A program made the translations under genes and the position numbers. Shown here piece after piece: positions 63,781 to 64,000 of a DNA stretch of 64,000 nucleotides (positions within the stretch are counted from its first letter, which is position 1; each line of letters opens with the position of its first letter). Below the pieces are notes generated by a model. That model was not told the origin of the DNA, did no database searches, and worked only from the letters and a program-made list of their open reading frames with translations. Source of the DNA: Bradyrhizobium sp. G127 (GTDB lineage Bacteria > Pseudomonadota > Alphaproteobacteria > Rhizobiales > Xanthobacteraceae); assembly GCF_021502575.1 (NCBI RefSeq), contig NZ_JAKFGN010000003.1, positions 186,001 through 250,000 on the forward strand. The letters run 5' to 3'.

Positions 63781-64000
63781 TTAACTCTTCTTCCTTAGTG
63801 CCTTGAAGGTTGCATTGGCGCGCGCGCATGGTTCGCCGTCGGCGGTGACGAAACATTGCGCGAAATAGAGCGAGCCGCCGGGTTTGACGAAACTGGTTTC
63901 GACCTGCAGCCATTGTCCGACTGTCGCCGAGCCAAGGAAATCCACCGAGAGATGCACGGTGACGAGTCCCGCCGTATCCGTCGCCTTGAGGCCGCAACTG
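63781..64000 (-). CDS. PaaI/hotdog-fold thioesterase, C-terminal part
   Basis: The frame, read on the reverse strand from base 63999 to a TAA at 63781, gives 72 residues and runs off the window edge. It reads VTVHLSVDFLGSA, QVETSFVKPGGSLYFAQC, then CARANATFKALRKK, the second half of a PaaI-type hotdog thioesterase (acyl-CoA or aromatic-CoA hydrolase). The catalytic Asp/Glu pair lies outside the window. It ends just after a repeat pair. Another, shorter reading in a shifted frame was rejected. Confidence 0.72.
   Translation of the reverse strand, partial: SCGLKATDTAGLVTVHLSVDFLGSATVGQWLQVETSFVKPGGSLYFAQCFVTADGEPCARANATFKALRKKS

Noticed and set aside
63758-63997. Arg-rich 79-residue reverse frame at the window end
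   Set aside because: A frame shifted from it translates to a clear hotdog thioesterase C-terminus.

Overview
The window is one contiguous piece of a GC-rich alphaproteobacterial chromosome. The family is most likely Nitrobacteraceae/Bradyrhizobiaceae (the Rhodopseudomonas, Afipia, Bradyrhizobium group). Supporting signs are an aa3 oxidase operon followed by DUF983, SURF1, thrC and an M16 peptidase; a separate F0 operon with a b' subunit; a C4-type hemA with a FixK/FNR-like box; a PutA of about 1000 residues without a ribbon-helix-helix domain; and several families of intergenic palindromic repeats. The genus cannot be fixed from the sequence alone. I saw no tRNA, rRNA, CRISPR array, IS element, prophage or plasmid gene.

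Layout. 0-3 kb: end of a thiolase and a FadB-type multifunctional beta-oxidation enzyme. 3-6 kb: glutathione S-transferase, a divergent MarR regulator and glutamate-cysteine ligase. 6-10.3 kb: small exported proteins (tandem PAN; DUF6152 plus a membrane partner), then a reverse-strand run of an IalB-like protein, tldD and lepB. 10.7-20.6 kb: cytochrome aa3 oxidase operon (ctaC, ctaD, ctaB, a 60-residue membrane protein, ctaG, ctaE, DUF983, SURF1), then thrC, an M16 peptidase and a DUF454 protein. 20.7-22 kb: acetyltransferase and lipoprotein. 22-24.9 kb: reverse-strand F0 ATP synthase operon (atpI-B-E-F'-F). 25-28 kb: DsbA-fold isomerase, exported coiled-coil protein, MHS transporter. 28.2-32.5 kb: a LuxR-type response regulator and a giant hybrid kinase with a sodium/solute symporter sensor domain, the CrbS/CrbR architecture. 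32.7-36.4 kb: hemA, an MBL hydrolase and bioB. 36.6-40.3 kb: chemoreceptor, GcvA-like regulator and DUF1127 protein. 40.3-45.5 kb: acetyltransferase, thiolase, enoyl-CoA hydratase-like protein and a LemA-TPM-TPM cluster. 45.7-49.5 kb: putA and a predicted exported transglutaminase-like protein. 49.5-60.6 kb: an acyl-CoA catabolic island. 61-64 kb: small proteins, a YkgJ cysteine-cluster protein, a PNPOx-like flavoprotein, a LysR regulator and the end of a hotdog thioesterase.

The most interesting system is the 49.5-60.6 kb island. It holds an acyl-CoA ligase and thiolase divergent from a TetR gene, then an alpha-methylacyl-CoA racemase (His132/Asp162/Glu247 line up with the Mycobacterium enzyme as I remember it), an HSD17B10-type dehydrogenase, a feruloyl-CoA-synthase-like ligase, two adjacent acyl-CoA dehydrogenases of which only one keeps the C-terminal catalytic Glu, and a nitroreductase. 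The enzymes fit beta-oxidation of a methyl-branched or isoprenoid/steroid-side-chain acid better than straight-chain fatty acid breakdown. The substrate is inferred, not shown.

Regulatory DNA is unusually readable. Candidates include a 19-bp TetR-type dyad, a FixK box upstream of hemA, a TTACCG/CGGTAA dyad beside the CrbR-like gene, an AT-rich dyad between hemA and the hybrid kinase, competing hairpins in the thrC leader, and tandem inverted palindromes whose stems differ by compensatory changes. All coordinates and motif matches were read by eye, and family names come from memory of those families, not from a search.
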